From: Pseudohaliea rubra DSM 19751
GTDB taxonomy: Bacteria; Pseudomonadota; Gammaproteobacteria; Pseudomonadales; Halieaceae
Direction: 5' to 3'
Assembly: GCF_000764025.1 (NCBI RefSeq)
Contig: NZ_KN234757.1
Span: forward strand, 1 to 64,000
DNA length: 64,000 bases
Shown one piece after another: positions 41,609 to 52,643 of this stretch. A program made the position numbers and the translations under genes. Every line of letters begins with the position of its first letter. Position 1 is the first letter of the stretch. The notes under the pieces are model-generated. The model was not told where the DNA came from, made no database searches, and was given only the letters and a program-made list of their open reading frames with translations.

Positions 41609-42421
41609 ATGACTGATTACGTCGTCGGGGATATCCAGGGCTGCCTGCCGCCCCTCGAGCGCCTGCTGGCCCGGGTGCACTTCTCGCCGGACCGGGACCT
41701 ACTCTGGTCCGTGGGCGACATCGTCAACCGTGGCCCCGCCTGCCTCGACACCCTGCGCTTTCTCTACGAGCGCCGCGACAACCTGCGCCTCGTGCTCGGC
41801 AACCACGACCTGCATCTCCTCGCGGCCCGCACCGGCGCGCGCAAGCTGTCGCCGTCGGACACGCTCGAGCCGATTCTCCGCGCCCGGGACAGCGACCGGC
41901 TCCTGGACTGGCTGCAGGAGCAGCCGCTGCTGCGCCGGGCGGGGGATGACCTGTTTGTTCACGCCGGTATTCCGCCGCAGTGGGACAGCACCACGGCCGA
42001 AGACCGGGCCCGGGAAGTGGCAGCGGCACTCACGGGGCCCGATTGCGATCGCTTCTTCGGCCACATGTACGGTAACAGGCCCGCGACCTGGGCCGACGAC
42101 CTCACCGACTGGCCGCGGCTGCGCCTGATCACCAACTTTTTAACCCGCATGCGCTACTGCGCCGCCGACGGCACCCTGGACCTCGAGAACAAGGGCCCGC
42201 CGGACGCTGACAGCGAGGACGCGCCCTTCCGGCCCTGGTTCCGCCACCCGCACCGCCTCGCCGCCGGCGAGCGGGTGATCTTCGGGCACTGGGCGGCCCT
42301 TGGCGGCGACACCGGCGACGAACGCTTTGTCGGCCTCGATACCGGTTGCGTCTGGGGCGGCGAGCTCACCTTCTTCAACCTCGACAGCGGCGAGCGCCTC
42401 GGCGAACGCTGCGGCGACTGA
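41609..42421 (+). CDS. apaH: Symmetrical bis(5'-nucleosyl)-tetraphosphatase
   Basis: The 270-residue metallophosphatase hydrolyses Ap4A to ADP. Motifs: YVVGDIQGCLPPLERLL (GD), LWSVGDIVNRGPACLDTLRF (GD..NRG), LVLGNHDLHLLAARTG (GNHD), FVHAGIPPQWD and VIFGHWAALGG. The active-site pattern is complete. It follows apaG by 56 bp. Confidence 0.96.
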   Translation: MTDYVVGDIQGCLPPLERLLARVHFSPDRDLLWSVGDIVNRGPACLDTLRFLYERRDNLRLVLGNHDLHLLAARTGARKLSPSDTLEPILRARDSDRLLDWLQEQPLLRRAGDDLFVHAGIPPQWDSTTAEDRAREVAAALTGPDCDRFFGHMYGNRPATWADDLTDWPRLRLITNFLTRMRYCAADGTLDLENKGPPDADSEDAPFRPWFRHPHRLAAGERVIFGHWAALGGDTGDERFVGLDTGCVWGGELTFFNLDSGERLGERCGD

Positions 42422-42452
42422 CCGCGGCTCCTCTGCGGGCTACACTGGCCCT

Positions 42453-43559
42453 ATGGAAACTTACCTGGTCGGCGGCGCCGTGCGCGACGAACTCCTCGGG
42501 CACCCCTTCACGGAGAAGGACTGGGTGGTGGTCGGTGCCCGCCCCGAGGATCTGCTCGAGCAAGGCTATACCCCCGTGGGCAAGGATTTCCCGGTGTTCC
42601 TGCACCCGGAGTCGAAGGAGGAGTTCGCCCTGGCCCGCACGGAACGCAAGCAGGGCCACGGCTACACCGGCTTCGCGGTGCACGCGGCCCCCGAGGTCTC
42701 CCTGGAAGAGGACCTGCGTCGCCGGGACCTGACCGTCAACGCCATGGCACGGGATCCGGATGGGCACCTCATCGACCCCTACGGCGGGCAGCGGGATCTC
42801 GAAGCCCGGGTGCTCCGCCATGTCTCGCCGGCCTTCGTCGAGGACCCGCTGCGGGTGCTGCGCACGGCCCGCTTCGCCGCCCGCTATCACCACCTGGGCT
42901 TCCACATTGCCCCGGAAACGCTGGCGCTCATGGGCGAGATCGTCACCCAGGGGGAGCTCGAACACCTGCCCGCGGAGCGGGTCTGGACGGAGACGGAGAA
43001 GGCCCTGCACGAGGCCGATCCGGCGGTCTACATCGCGGTGCTGAAGGCCTGCGGCGCCCTCGCGGCGCTGGCCCCGGAACTGGACCGGCGCAGCGACGCG
43101 GCCCTGGCGCAGCTGACAGCGGCGGCAGCGCACAGCGACGACAGCGCGCTGCGCTTCGCGGCCCTGGTTCACGGCCTGGAACCCCCGGCTCTCGAGCGGC
43201 TCTGCGAGCGGCTGAAGGTGCCGCGGCGGCACCGGGAGCTGGCCCTGCTGCTGGCGGCCCAGGCCGGGCGAGCCGCCCGGGCGAGGACCCTCAGCAGCGA
43301 GGAGCTGCTGGTGCTGCTGGAGGCCGCGGGGGCGCTGCGCGACAACGGCCGCTTCGAGGCATTCATCGAGGGCGCCGCAGCCCTGGCCGGCGACGACTTC
43401 CCGGCGGACTACCTGCGCCGGGCCCGCGACCTGGCGCGTGACGTCTCCGCCGCATCCTTTGTCGCCGAAGGCCTCACAGGCAAGGCCATCGGCCAGGCCA
43501 TGGAGGCCGAGCGCATCCGCCGGCTCAACGCTCTCGCCGTCAGTCCAGCCGGGGAGTGA
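42453..43559 (+). CDS. cca: tRNA CCA-adding nucleotidyltransferase
   Basis: The 368-residue class II nucleotidyltransferase adds or repairs the 3' CCA of tRNAs. Motifs: ETYLVGGAVRDELLGHPFTE (GGxxRD), KDWVVVGARPEDLLEQGY (metal-binding DxD variant region), DLRRRDLTVNAMARDPDG (RRDxxxN), DPYGGQRDLEARVLRHV, EDPLRVLRTARFAARYHHLG (ERxxxE-type head). ATG at 42453 is chosen. The C terminus is the short form lacking an obvious HD phosphohydrolase domain. Confidence 0.94.
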   Translation: METYLVGGAVRDELLGHPFTEKDWVVVGARPEDLLEQGYTPVGKDFPVFLHPESKEEFALARTERKQGHGYTGFAVHAAPEVSLEEDLRRRDLTVNAMARDPDGHLIDPYGGQRDLEARVLRHVSPAFVEDPLRVLRTARFAARYHHLGFHIAPETLALMGEIVTQGELEHLPAERVWTETEKALHEADPAVYIAVLKACGALAALAPELDRRSDAALAQLTAAAAHSDDSALRFAALVHGLEPPALERLCERLKVPRRHRELALLLAAQAGRAARARTLSSEELLVLLEAAGALRDNGRFEAFIEGAAALAGDDFPADYLRRARDLARDVSAASFVAEGLTGKAIGQAMEAERIRRLNALAVSPAGE

Positions 43560-44058
43560 GCTCGACGCCGCGCCAGGAGAAAGCGACGGCGCGGATCGGC
43601 TGCGCGGCCTGGTCGAAACGCGCCCAGAGCTCCGCATAGGTCTCGCCGCAGGCCGGATGTCGCTCCTCGGGAGCAAGCGCCGCCAGCGGGCGCAGGACGA
43701 AAGCGCTGGTGAGAATCTCCCCCCGCGGCAGCTCGACGCCCTCCCCGGTGCCCACCCGGTCACCGTAGGTCAGGATATCGATATCCAGGCGCCGCGGACT
43801 GTTGCGGGTCGCCTGCGGCGGACGCCCGTGCGCACGCTCGAGGGCCCGCAGCTCGTCGGCCAGGGCGCGCAGCGGCAGGTCGCCGTCGACGCCGACAACG
43901 AGATTGAGGAAAGGATCGCCTGCAAAGCCCAGGGCCGGCGCCTCATAGACCGGCGAGATGGCCAGCTGGCCGAAGCGCGCCGCCAGGGCGTCTAGGGCGA
44001 TAGCCACGTGACGCTCGCGCTCGATATTACTGCCAATGCCCAGGTAAATACGGGGCAT
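43540..44058 (-). CDS. folK: 2-amino-4-hydroxy-6-hydroxymethyldihydropteridine pyrophosphokinase
   Basis: 172 residues. It transfers pyrophosphate from ATP to 6-hydroxymethyl-7,8-dihydropterin in folate synthesis. Marks: YLGIGSNIERERHVAIALDA, FAGDPFLNLVVGVDGDL, and the catalytic block RRLDIDILTYGD preceded by LERAHGRPPQATRNSPR; LPRGEILTSAFVLRPLAALA follows. Its start meets the folB stop at 44058. The 3' end overlaps the convergent cca by 20 bp. Confidence 0.94.
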   Translation of the reverse strand: MPRIYLGIGSNIERERHVAIALDALAARFGQLAISPVYEAPALGFAGDPFLNLVVGVDGDLPLRALADELRALERAHGRPPQATRNSPRRLDIDILTYGDRVGTGEGVELPRGEILTSAFVLRPLAALAPEERHPACGETYAELWARFDQAAQPIRAVAFSWRGVELTPRLD

Positions 44059-44417
44059 CAGGGGCGGGCACCGCGCTCGATGAGGACCCCCACATCCTCC
44101 ACCTCCGCGACAGCGCCGGGTTTGGCGAGGCGCAGGCGCAGCCAGGGCACGGCGAACTCCTCCCGCAGGAGCGTGGCTACACCCTCGGCAAAAGTCTCCA
44201 CCAGCTGCCACTGGTTCTCGGCGCCGTAGCGGCGCAGGCGCTGGCACACAGCATCGTAGTCGAGGGCACCGGCCACGTCGTCCGTCGCCGCCGGGCCGGC
44301 GATATCCGCCGCCAGCTCGAGATCCAGCACGAGCGTCTGGCGCACCGTGCGCTCCCAGCCATAGACGCCGATGACCGTATCCACGCGCAGGCCGCGGATG
44401 AAGACGCGATCACTCAT
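44058..44417 (-). CDS. folB: Dihydroneopterin aldolase
   Basis: 119 residues: [80 protein letters not shown] and [18 protein letters not shown]. The Glu in VIGVYGWE and the Lys in LAKPGAV are the conserved catalytic positions. It overlaps tsaD by 4 bp and folK by 1 bp, forming tsaD-folB-folK. Confidence 0.94.
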   Translation of the reverse strand: MSDRVFIRGLRVDTVIGVYGWERTVRQTLVLDLELAADIAGPAATDDVAGALDYDAVCQRLRRYGAENQWQLVETFAEGVATLLREEFAVPWLRLRLAKPGAVAEVEDVGVLIERGARP

Positions 44418-45466
44418 GGGGCCGCAGCCCCTGCCGGAGCGGCAATGGCGGTGAGCTCGTCCATGGGCCAGCGCGGCCGGACGCGGGCGTCCGGGCCGTC
44501 CACCTCGCCGGCGGCGAGGCGACAGGCACCGGCATAGGCGATCATCGCGCCGTTGTCGGTGCAGAACGCCGGCGCCGGGTAGAAAACCTGTGCCTCCCGG
44601 GCGCTCAGGCTGTCTGCCAGCCGCGCCCGCAGGCGCCGGTTGGCACTCACGCCACCGGCCATGACCAGGGTGGACAGCCCCTCCTGCTCCAGGGCCCGCC
44701 GGCACTTGATGACCAGCGTATCCACTACGGCCTCCTCGAAGGCCCGGGCGATATCGGCCTTATCCCGCTGCGAGAGTTCCTCGTCACCGGCGCATTCACG
44801 CAGGGTGACCAGCGTATGCGTTTTCAAACCGCTGAAGCTGAAATCGAGGCCCGGCCGGTTGACCATGGGCCGGGGGAAGGTGAAGCGCTGCGGATCGCCG
44901 TCCGCCGCCAGGGCGGCCACCTGCGGCCCCCCGGGGTAGGGCAGGCCGAGCATCTTGGCCACCTTGTCGAAGGCCTCGCCTGCGGCATCATCCACCGATT
45001 CGCCGAGGAGCCGGTAGGCGCCGATGCTATCGACCCGGACCAGCTGCGTGTGCCCGCCGGAAACCAGCAGCGCCACAAAGGGGAACCCGGGGGCCACGTC
45101 CTCCAGCATGGGAGCCAGCAGATGGCCTTCCATGTGATGTACGCCGAGGGCCGGCACGCCCCAGCCGGCGGCAAGGCCGCGGGCCAGGGTCGCTCCCACG
45201 AGCAGAGCGCCGACCAGCCCGGGCCCGCCGGTATAGGCCACCGCATCGATGTCTGCCGGCACGCTGCGGGCATCCGCCAGCACCTGCTTAAGCAGCGGGA
45301 CGACGCGCCGCACGTGGTCCCGGGAGGCAAGCTCCGGCACCACGCCGCCATAACGCGCGTGCATGGCTACCTGGCTGTGCAGAGCATGCGCCAGCAGACC
45401 GCTGTCTGTATCGTAGACCGCGACGCCGGTTTCGTCGCAGGATGTCTCCAGGCCCAGAACCCGCAT
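44414..45466 (-). CDS. tsaD: tRNA N6-threonylcarbamoyladenosine synthase subunit TsaD
   Basis: The 350-residue ASKHA-fold enzyme transfers threonylcarbamoyl to A37 of ANN-decoding tRNAs. Marks: [72 protein letters not shown] (metal-binding His pair), [29 protein letters not shown] and [16 protein letters not shown] at 45466 gives the usual N terminus. It is divergent from rpsU, as in most gammaproteobacteria. Confidence 0.96.
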   Translation of the reverse strand: MRVLGLETSCDETGVAVYDTDSGLLAHALHSQVAMHARYGGVVPELASRDHVRRVVPLLKQVLADARSVPADIDAVAYTGGPGLVGALLVGATLARGLAAGWGVPALGVHHMEGHLLAPMLEDVAPGFPFVALLVSGGHTQLVRVDSIGAYRLLGESVDDAAGEAFDKVAKMLGLPYPGGPQVAALAADGDPQRFTFPRPMVNRPGLDFSFSGLKTHTLVTLRECAGDEELSQRDKADIARAFEEAVVDTLVIKCRRALEQEGLSTLVMAGGVSANRRLRARLADSLSAREAQVFYPAPAFCTDNGAMIAYAGACRLAAGEVDGPDARVRPRWPMDELTAIAAPAGAAAP

Positions 45467-45534
45467 GTGCCTTCCCCGGGTCGAAAAGAGGGCGCATGAT
45501 ACCGCCCGCGGGCCGAGAACACACCGTCGCAGGC

Positions 45535-45562
45535 TTTGCATTACACACACCTTCTGTATAAA
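45535..45562 (+). promoter_or_regulatory. Probable rpsU promoter
   Basis: TTTGCA (45535-45540), a 16-bp spacer and TATAAA (45557-45562) lie about 80 bp before rpsU in the divergent tsaD-rpsU gap. This is the expected site of the macromolecular-synthesis operon promoter. Confidence 0.5.
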
Positions 45563-45639
45563 ATGCGCGCCCTTTACTGTACTGCAGGTGCAGGGCCACC
45601 CGGGGTCTGCACGAACGATGAACAAACAGGTGAGGTTAT

Positions 45640-45855
45640 ATGCCGCACATCAAGGTTAAAGAAAACGAGCCCTTTGACGTGGCCCTGCGCCGCTTCAAGC
45701 GCTCCTGTGAAAAGGCCGGTGTACTGTCCGAAGTGCGTCGCCGCGAGCACTACGAAAAGCCCACCACGGTGCGCAAGCGCGCCCAGGCGGCTGCCGTCAA
45801 GCGCCACCTGAAGAAGCTCTCCCGCGAAAACCGCAAGCGCACCCGCCTCTATTGA
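45640..45855 (+). CDS. rpsU: 30S ribosomal protein S21
   Basis: 71 residues beginning [20 protein letters not shown], with [20 protein letters not shown] and a basic C terminus ([17 protein letters not shown]). Length and sequence are typical. A purine-rich GGTGAGG precedes the ATG. First gene of the rpsU-yqeY-dnaG-rpoD operon. Confidence 0.98.
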   Translation: MPHIKVKENEPFDVALRRFKRSCEKAGVLSEVRRREHYEKPTTVRKRAQAAAVKRHLKKLSRENRKRTRLY

Positions 45856-45880
45856 GGCGGCGTCCGACAGGACCGACACG

Positions 45881-46336
45881 GTGAGCGACGGCAGCATTCC
45901 CGAGCAGGTCAGGGCCGCCATGAAGGCGGCAATGAAGGCCCGCGAGAAGGAGCGCCTCGCCGCCATCCGCCTGATTCAGGCGGAATTCAAGCGCATAGAA
46001 GTCGATGAGCGCATCGACATCGATGACGCCCGGGCGCTATCCATCCTCGACAAAATGGTCAAGCAGCGCCGCGATTCCCAGGCCCAGTACGAAGAGGCCG
46101 GACGTGCCGAACTGGCTGCGCAGGAAGCAGCGGAGATTGATGTCATCGCCGAGTTCCTGCCCACGCCCCTGACGGACGCGGAGCTCGAACAGCTGGTGGA
46201 CGCGGCCATCGCGGCCCAGGGCGCCGCCGGCATGCAGGCCATGGGCGCCGTCATGGGTGAACTCAAGCCGAAGCTCGCCGGCCGTGCCGACATGGGCGCC
46301 GTGAGCAAGCTGGTCAAGGCTCGCCTCTCCGGCTAG
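45881..46336 (+). CDS. yqeY: GatB/YqeY domain protein
   Basis: 151 residues with a GTG start at 45881. Marks: IPEQVRAAMKAAMKAREKER, LAAIRLIQAEFKRIEVDERI, DDARALSILDKMVKQRRDSQ, EFLPTPLTDAELEQLVDAAI, AMGAVMGELKPKLAGRADMG then VSKLVKARL. The domain resembles the tail of GatB and may bind tRNA; its precise role is unknown. Its position between rpsU and dnaG is conserved. Confidence 0.94.
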   Translation: MSDGSIPEQVRAAMKAAMKAREKERLAAIRLIQAEFKRIEVDERIDIDDARALSILDKMVKQRRDSQAQYEEAGRAELAAQEAAEIDVIAEFLPTPLTDAELEQLVDAAIAAQGAAGMQAMGAVMGELKPKLAGRADMGAVSKLVKARLSG

Positions 46337-46391
46337 CGGCAGTGCAATCTTACCCGGCCCGGCCCTGCGCCGATTCCCAGGAGCGCTGACC

Positions 46392-48248
46392 ATGGCCGGC
46401 CGCATCCCGCAGAACTTCCTCGACGACCTCCTTGAGCGGGTCGATATCGTCGATGTTGTCGACCGGCGCGTAAAGCTGCGCAAGACCGGCAAGAACTACA
46501 GCGCCCGCTGTCCCTTTCACGACGAAAAGACCCCCTCCTTCACCGTGAACCCGGAGAAGCAGTTCTACTACTGCTTCGGCTGCGGCGCCGGCGGCAATGC
46601 CCTCGGCTTTCTCATGGACTACGACAACGTCGACTTCCCGCAGGCCGTGGAGAACCTCGCCGGCACCGTCGGCCTCGAGGTGCCCCGGGAGGCCGGGACC
46701 CGCGGCAGCAGCGGCGGGGGCAGCGAAGACCGGCACAAGCCCCTGTTCAGTCTCCTTGAGGAGGCCGCCACCTTTTATCAGAGAGCCCTGCGGACTGACC
46801 CGGCCGCCGAACGCGCCGTGGGCTATCTGCGCGGCCGCGGCCTGACCGGGGAAATCGCCCGGGACTTCGGCCTCGGCTTCGCACCGCCGGGCTGGGATAA
46901 CCTGCTCGAGGCCCTGGGCACAGACGAGGCCCGGCGGGACCGGCTGCTGGTTACCGGCATGCTCGTGCGCAACGATAGCGGACGGATTTACGACCGCTTC
47001 CGCGATCGGGTGGTGTTCCCGATCCGCGACCAGCGTGGCCGGGTGGTGGCCTTCGGCGGCCGGGTGCTGGGGGACGACAAACCGAAATACCTGAACTCAC
47101 CGGAAACACCGGTATTCCACAAGGGCCGGGAGCTCTACGGCCTTTACGAAGCCCGCCAGCACAACCGCAAACTGGAACGGCTGCTCGTCGTGGAGGGCTA
47201 CATGGATGTAATCGCCCTGGCACAGCACGGCATCCGCAACGCTGTGGCCACCCTGGGCACGGCCACCAGCCAGACTCACCTCGAGCGCATCTTCCGCCTC
47301 TGCCCGGAGGTCGTGTTCTGCTTCGACGGCGACGAGGCGGGGCGCAAGGCCGCCTTTCGTGCGCTGGAGGCCACGCTACCGGCCATGACTGACGGCCGCC
47401 AGGCGCGTTTCCTGTTCCTGTCGGAGGGCGAGGATCCGGACACGCTGGTGCGCGCCCGGGGGTCGGAGCACCTCCGCGGGCTCACCGACAGCGCCGCTCC
47501 CCTGGAGACGTTCCTTTTCGAGGCCTGCGCCGAAGGCATCGATCGCGACACCCTCGAGGGACGAGCGCGCTATGCGCGGGCGGTCCTGCCGCACCTGCGC
47601 ACGCTCCCCCAGGGGGTCTACCGGGAGCTCATGTTCCGCGAACTCGCCGAGCGCACGGGGCTCGAGCTTGCCAGCCTCATGGCCCTGGAGGCACCGCCGC
47701 CGCCCCGGGAAACGGCGCCAGCGGGGCCAGGGAAGGACGCCGCGGAGGCCGCCCGGCCGACCCCGGCGCCGCGACGGCGCTCACCGCTCACAGTGCGGCG
47801 CAGCGGCCACGCCAACCTGCTGCAAAGTGCCATCGCCCTGCTCCTGCACCAGCCTGCGGCCGCGCGCCATGCAGACCCCACGGCGCTGGCGGGCCTCCAG
47901 GGCGAGGAAGCGGCCCTGCTCCATGCCATGGTGACGCTGCTCCAGCGCCACCCTGAATCCAGTACCGCCATGCTTCTCGGGCACTGGCATGGCACCCCGG
48001 AAGGGGAGCTCCTGGGCCACCTGGCGGGCCAGGAGCGGTTGATTCCCGCCGATGGCATCGAGGCCCAGTTCCGCGCCACCATCCACCGCCTGCTCGCCCA
48101 GCCGGAGCGAGAGCGCATCGTGGCCCGGGTCGACAAATTAAGAAGCACCGACTACGCTCAGATGGGCGCAGAGCAAAAACAAGAATTGAGGGAGCTGCTA
48201 CATCAGCTGCAGCAACTGGACAGGCAGTCTCGCAACGACCGCCGCTAG
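46392..48248 (+). CDS. dnaG: DNA primase
   Basis: 618 residues. It synthesises RNA primers at the replication fork. The N-terminal CHC2 zinc finger is visible at CPFHDEKTPSFTVNPEKQFY then YCFGCGAGGNALGFLMDYDN. RNA polymerase core: FGGRVLGDDKPKYLNSPETP, FHKGRELYGLYEARQHNRKL. TOPRIM: LLVVEGYMDVIALAQHGIRN and VVFCFDGDEAGRKAAFRAL. The C-terminal helicase-binding domain follows a Pro/Ala-rich linker (about residues 435-465). Confidence 0.97.
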   Translation: MAGRIPQNFLDDLLERVDIVDVVDRRVKLRKTGKNYSARCPFHDEKTPSFTVNPEKQFYYCFGCGAGGNALGFLMDYDNVDFPQAVENLAGTVGLEVPREAGTRGSSGGGSEDRHKPLFSLLEEAATFYQRALRTDPAAERAVGYLRGRGLTGEIARDFGLGFAPPGWDNLLEALGTDEARRDRLLVTGMLVRNDSGRIYDRFRDRVVFPIRDQRGRVVAFGGRVLGDDKPKYLNSPETPVFHKGRELYGLYEARQHNRKLERLLVVEGYMDVIALAQHGIRNAVATLGTATSQTHLERIFRLCPEVVFCFDGDEAGRKAAFRALEATLPAMTDGRQARFLFLSEGEDPDTLVRARGSEHLRGLTDSAAPLETFLFEACAEGIDRDTLEGRARYARAVLPHLRTLPQGVYRELMFRELAERTGLELASLMALEAPPPPRETAPAGPGKDAAEAARPTPAPRRRSPLTVRRSGHANLLQSAIALLLHQPAAARHADPTALAGLQGEEAALLHAMVTLLQRHPESSTAMLLGHWHGTPEGELLGHLAGQERLIPADGIEAQFRATIHRLLAQPERERIVARVDKLRSTDYAQMGAEQKQELRELLHQLQQLDRQSRNDRR

Positions 48249-48367
48249 CGCGATTATCAACCGCCTCGCCCAGGACAAGCGGCCGCCACAAGCGGCCCGG
48301 ATAACGGCCAGATATATTAGACGACATTTTCCCGGACATTTTGTGGGCAAATACCCGCAACACCCGC

Positions 48368-48373
48368 TATAAT
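48368..48373 (+). promoter_or_regulatory. Possible -10 box upstream of rpoD
   Basis: A consensus TATAAT lies 50 bp before the rpoD start in the dnaG-rpoD gap. No good -35 is found at standard spacing (TTGTGG at 48341 is 21 bp away), so this may be weak or need an activator or alternative sigma factor. Confidence 0.35.
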
Positions 48374-48423
48374 GGCCGGCTCTATTTCTTCTCTTTATCG
48401 CTGATTTGCAAAGGTTTTCCTGA

Positions 48424-50223
<1,800 letters not shown>

Positions 50224-50231
50224 CGCCCGGT

Positions 50232-50260
50232 GGCGCCCGCCGCTGGGCCGGGCGGGCGCC
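50232..50260 (+). terminator. Stem-loop after rpoD
   Basis: GGCGCCCGCC (50232-50241) and GGCGGGCGCC (50251-50260) form a perfect 10-bp stem with a 9-nt loop just after the rpoD stop. There is no T tract, so intrinsic termination is uncertain. Confidence 0.4.
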
Positions 50261-50284
50261 ATGGCCTATACTCCGCGCCTGTAC

Positions 50285-50361
50285 GGGCCCATAGCTCAGT
50301 TGGTTAGAGCAGTCGACTCATAATCGATTGGTCGCAGGTTCGAGCCCTGCTGGGCCCACCA
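50285..50361 (+). tRNA. tRNA with CAU anticodon, probably tRNA-Ile2 (lysidine-modified)
   Basis: A complete 77-nt cloverleaf with encoded CCA: acceptor GGGCCCA/TGGGCCC, D arm with AGCTCAGTTGGTTAGAGC, anticodon CAT at 50319-50321, T arm GCAGGTTCGAGCCCTGC. The anticodon-arm and variable sequence GACTCATAATC and TTGGTCGC resemble E. coli ileX (Ile2, AUA-reading after lysidine modification by TilS), and a position next to rpoD is shared with E. coli. Elongator Met is the alternative. Confidence 0.85.
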
Positions 50362-50376
50362 TGTCCTTCCGGTCCT

Positions 50377-50424
50377 TTCCGGGCACATAGGTGACACTTT
50401 ATTCCGAGCACATAGGCGAGACTT
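50377..50424. repeat. Two 23-bp direct repeats downstream of the tRNA
   Basis: TTCCGGGCACATAGGTGACACTT-type units at 50377-50399 and 50402-50424 differ at only a few positions and recur with a 25-bp period. The sequence resembles an end of an IS481/IS21-like element. No transposase is present nearby. Confidence 0.5.
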
Positions 50425-50845
50425 CCGGAGCGAAGCCAGCCGTTGTCGGACCTGGCGCCCGAAATGGCGAACTTCATAGCAAGTAGTTGGAAGTCGGCTT
50501 TACGCTCGGAGGGATACACCTCTGATGAGCTGCAAGACTACGCGCACGCGTTTCAGCACGAGGAGAGCAACCGCGCCTTGGCAATTTGACTATGCTGGCA
50601 GGCAGCGGCTTGTAATCAGAAAACCTGCGGTTCTGCTCCAGGCCGCGGCCGGACCCGTATCCCTGACGAGACCGTCCCTGCCGGCAATGCAGCGCTTCCG
50701 GCGACACCCCGGGGCCCGGCTGCGTCAGTACCTAGCCTTGCTCGACAGCGTGAGTGCCGCGCACTGGAGTGATCTCGGCGGCACCCTGGGCGGCTCGACA
50801 CTGCGTCGGGCGGGGACGTGTTCGTGGCCGGGCACGGGCAGGAAA
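50425..50845. other. Intergenic region between tRNA and GAF gene
   Basis: No convincing gene. A 41-codon frame at 50464-50589 (starts MANFIASSWKSALRS) lacks a clear ribosome binding site and recognisable family. The rest looks like remnants of inserted DNA. Confidence 0.4.
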
Positions 50846-51370
50846 TCAGTCCTGCAGTGACTGATAGATTTCGTGCTCTACCATTCTCGCCATCGATACG
50901 AGCGCATTCCGGTCTCGTAGCGTCATTGACCTGGGCTGCGGGTCAAAGATACACAGCGTGCCCAGGGGCAGACCTGTGGGATCGCGGAGAACAGCACCGG
51001 CATAAAAACGGATGTAAGGGTCCGAGGTGACAAGGGGATTGTCCTTGAATCTGGGATCCTCGCTGGCATCTTCGACGACCAGGTACTGGTCTTCATGGAT
51101 TGAATGAGCACAGAAGGCGATGTCCCTCGACGTCTCGTCAGCGTCGAGACCGCACTTGGAGAGAAACCATTGCCGATCGGCATCAACCAGAGAAATGACA
51201 GCCGTGGCAACGTCAAAGACGGTCTGCGCAAGCTCCGTGAACCGATCGAAGCGTGCTTCCGGTTGGGCATCCAGGAGCCCCGTCGCCCGCAGAGACGCAA
51301 GCCTCTCGGATTCCCGATCGTGCGGCAAGGGACGGGAACCGACCCGCTTCGCACTGCCATACTCCGTCAT
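50846..51370 (-). CDS. GAF-domain protein
   Basis: The 174-residue, single-domain protein has RESERLASLRATGLLDAQPE, DRFTELAQTVFDVATAVISL, VDADRQWFLSKCGLDADETS, RDIAFCAHSIHEDQYLVVED and GAVLRDPTGLPLGTLCIFDP. This is the stand-alone GAF module common at the N terminus of diguanylate cyclases and histidine kinases. Here no output domain follows. The conserved Cys residues (KCG, FCAHSI) occur widely in this subfamily. Ligand unknown. Confidence 0.88.
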   Translation of the reverse strand: MTEYGSAKRVGSRPLPHDRESERLASLRATGLLDAQPEARFDRFTELAQTVFDVATAVISLVDADRQWFLSKCGLDADETSRDIAFCAHSIHEDQYLVVEDASEDPRFKDNPLVTSDPYIRFYAGAVLRDPTGLPLGTLCIFDPQPRSMTLRDRNALVSMARMVEHEIYQSLQD

Positions 51371-51749
51371 GAGCTAGCACCTGTTACCACCATGCTCTAC
51401 AGACTAAGGTTTTTCATTTTGCAACACAACCCGGCTCGACCCATGGAGACTCAACCCGCCCCCGCGCAGGTATCATAGGCTTCTAAGGCGTATAGAGCTC
51501 ATCAGTAGCCCGCCGCGAGCGTCCGCCGGTGATCGCTGACCGCAGCCGACTGGCGGAGCTGTCACAACGGCTGGTCTGCGCGATCCGGCAAAAGGCGACG
51601 GCAATAAGAGCTGTGAGTTGAGCGGCATCTATAGCTATCATGGGCGTGAAAGGCTCCTGCGAAACGCCGCAAGAGATCAGCTGGCCTAAGGACGCGCAAG
51701 AGCCGGCTGCCGCTGCATATCACTTATCTGCTGCCAGGAAGTTCGCACC
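51371..51749. other. Intergenic region upstream of the glycosyltransferase pair
   Basis: 379 bp with no gene or strong repeat visible. AGGAAG lies shortly before the next start codon; the promoter of the glycosyltransferase pair is expected here. Confidence 0.4.
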
Positions 51750-52634
51750 ATGAAGAAAAAATTCTTCGCAATGGCAAGCATCAAAAGCTCCGCGGCCTAC
51801 ACTTACGCGGCACTGGAGAGCTTCTTCAAGAATACACAGCTGGCACCGCGTGACAGCTTCATGCTGATCGATAATGACGGCAGCCTGGATCGTCAAAAAC
51901 TGCAACCCTATGAAGGCATTGAGTATCGGCGGAATAACTGGCCACGAAGTTTCGCGGCCAACCTCAACCAAGCGATGGAGAGCGCCTCGGAGAAAGGCGC
52001 CGATCTCTACTTCCTGAACAATGACCTCATTTTCAGTCAGGAATGGCTAACAGCCGTCGAGCACGCTGGCGACACCGTAGCAATACCTGCCTCTAACGCC
52101 CAATTTACTTACCGGGCCGGACCGTTTCAGCTACATCCGTTCATGGATCTGGACGACTATCTGGGAAAGGAATCATATTTTGAAGCGATTGCCGCCGCAC
52201 ACCGCAGAGAGAACCGCGGCTTTCGGCCCTGTTATCGGGCGCCTTATTTCTGCGTCAAAATACCGCAGGCGGTCTACGATCGCGTCGGGCAACTGGATGA
52301 GCGCTTCGGAGCCGGAGGCGGCGAAGACATGGATTACTCAATCAGGCTGCTTCAACACGGTTTTCAACTGGGGCACGTGCTTGATTCGTTCGTACTGCAC
52401 TTCCAAGGGAAATCAACCTGGCGTGGCAATGAGACTCTGCAGGAAACAAGGCACCGGAACGCAGCTTATCTGGCAGCCTTCGAGCACAAGTGGGGACACG
52501 TCCTGACAGGGCTGTTCCTCCTTGGCGACAAAACCGCGCTCACCGCCCATCCAGAGGCTGCATTTGACCTTTCAAAAGGCGCATATCGCCAAGCGATCGA
52601 GCGCCTAATGCCCAAACATCAACAGGCAACCTGA
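51750..52634 (+). CDS. Family 2-like glycosyltransferase
   Basis: The 294-residue protein has a GT-A layout: MASIKSSAAYTYAALESFFK, DSFMLIDNDGSLDRQKLQPY, NWPRSFAANLNQAMESASEK, LYFLNNDLIFSQEWLTAVEH (NND as DxD-type motif), CVKIPQAVYDRVGQLDERFG and GGGEDMDYSIRLLQHGFQLG, the GGxEDxDxxxR motif of GT2 enzymes. Paired with the GT4 gene 9 bp downstream. Confidence 0.87.
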   Translation: MKKKFFAMASIKSSAAYTYAALESFFKNTQLAPRDSFMLIDNDGSLDRQKLQPYEGIEYRRNNWPRSFAANLNQAMESASEKGADLYFLNNDLIFSQEWLTAVEHAGDTVAIPASNAQFTYRAGPFQLHPFMDLDDYLGKESYFEAIAAAHRRENRGFRPCYRAPYFCVKIPQAVYDRVGQLDERFGAGGGEDMDYSIRLLQHGFQLGHVLDSFVLHFQGKSTWRGNETLQETRHRNAAYLAAFEHKWGHVLTGLFLLGDKTALTAHPEAAFDLSKGAYRQAIERLMPKHQQAT

Positions 52635-52643
52635 ACTCGCACC

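Noticed and set aside
42375-43763. A 462-codon minus-strand frame opposite cca
   Set aside because: Shadow of cca with low-complexity product; no start signal or domain.
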